From: Candidatus Geothermincola primus
GTDB lineage: Bacteria > Actinomycetota > Geothermincolia > Geothermincolales > Geothermincolaceae
Length of the DNA: 35,268 nucleotides
Direction of reading: 5' to 3'
Assembly (NCBI GenBank): GCA_015711725.1
Contig: JACVIX010000020.1
Coordinates: 1 to 35,268, forward strand
Every line of letters begins with the position of its first letter. Position 1 is the first letter of the stretch. The notes beneath the pieces were generated by a model. It was not told the origin of the DNA, made no database searches, and saw only the letters and a list, made by a program, of their open reading frames with translations. Of the stretch, positions 35,156-35,268 are shown piece after piece. Position numbers and translations under genes: made by a program.

Positions 35156-35268
35156 GTGGGGAAAGAAGATTATTTGAGACGTCTTTCATCTGTAAACGAG
35201 ATACTACATGCCTTTAACAGATTCCATGAGTCCGTGGATGCCATTCCTAGAGAAATCGTCGTGGAGGC
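35156..35268 (+). CDS. selA: L-seryl-tRNA(Sec) selenium transferase, N-terminal part (runs off the window)
   Basis: The first 37 codons read VGKEDYLRRLSSVNEILH and then VDAIPREIVVEA, which matches the SelA N-terminal helix region (LRRLPSVDE...; ...REVVVEA). SelA is the PLP enzyme that converts seryl-tRNA(Sec) to selenocysteyl-tRNA using selenophosphate from SelD. I start at GTG 35156, about 10 bases after AAGGGA; an in-frame TTG at 35150 is the alternative. A stop lies three codons upstream of the TTG. The catalytic Lys and the rest lie outside the window. Confidence 0.85.
   Translation, partial: MGKEDYLRRLSSVNEILHAFNRFHESVDAIPREIVVE

Overview
The window looks like chromosome of an anaerobic, selenium-using bacterium. 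Coding sequence is moderately GC-rich and the long gaps are AT-rich. Ribosome binding sites are strong (GGAGG type) and several starts are TTG or GTG. Signs of lifestyle are a UGA-containing selD next to the start of selA, a B12-dependent acyl-CoA mutase pair, an iron-sulfur flavoprotein and a two-cluster ferredoxin protein. A Hanks-type kinase beside an FHA protein and an AMIN-like lipoprotein would fit a deep-branching anaerobic actinobacterium, but that assignment is a low-confidence inference. No phage, transposon, tRNA or rRNA gene was seen.

Layout. 1-4.4 kb: edge of a response regulator (-), a metallo-beta-lactamase-fold hydrolase, a Gfo/Idh/MocA dehydrogenase, a DUF606-type membrane protein and a lipoprotein. 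4.4-7.3 kb: a small CRISPR-like repeat cluster, a probably leaderless FHA gene and a membrane Ser/Thr kinase. 7.5-16.7 kb: an alpha/beta hydrolase, a membrane-anchored hypothetical, an RRM protein behind an attenuator-like leader, an acyl-CoA ligase, pncB, two tandem sensor-HAMP paralogues without output domains, and a second alpha/beta hydrolase broken by an amber codon and a frameshift. 16.7-27.3 kb: two nitronate monooxygenase-like proteins, an Fe-S protein, an SGNH esterase, a lipoprotein, a TetR regulator and exonuclease III, separated by long gaps that hold gene remnants, including what looks like a dead rpsU with its terminator still in place. 27.8-33.3 kb: tetR, mutase large subunit, mutase small subunit and a PaaI-like thioesterase on the minus strand, divergent from a racemase-like CaiB/BaiF protein and an iron-sulfur flavoprotein. 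33.4 kb to the end: selD (with Sec) and the start of selA.

How the genes work together. The 27.8-32.6 kb block reads as an acyl-CoA rearrangement module: mutase, thioesterase and alpha-methylacyl-CoA racemase-like enzyme around a TetR regulator with a near-consensus promoter and palindromic operator. The mutase is the most unusual protein here. It keeps the fold signatures and cobalamin partner of methylmalonyl-CoA mutase, but the substrate-carboxylate arginine, the active-site tyrosine and the catalytic histidine are all replaced, so methylmalonyl-CoA is an unlikely substrate. SelD and SelA supply selenophosphate and Sec-tRNA, and SelD itself needs UGA recoding.

A second theme is decay. At least two recognisable genes and four unidentified frames carry several stops or frameshifts, and much of the apparent non-coding space is eroded sequence.
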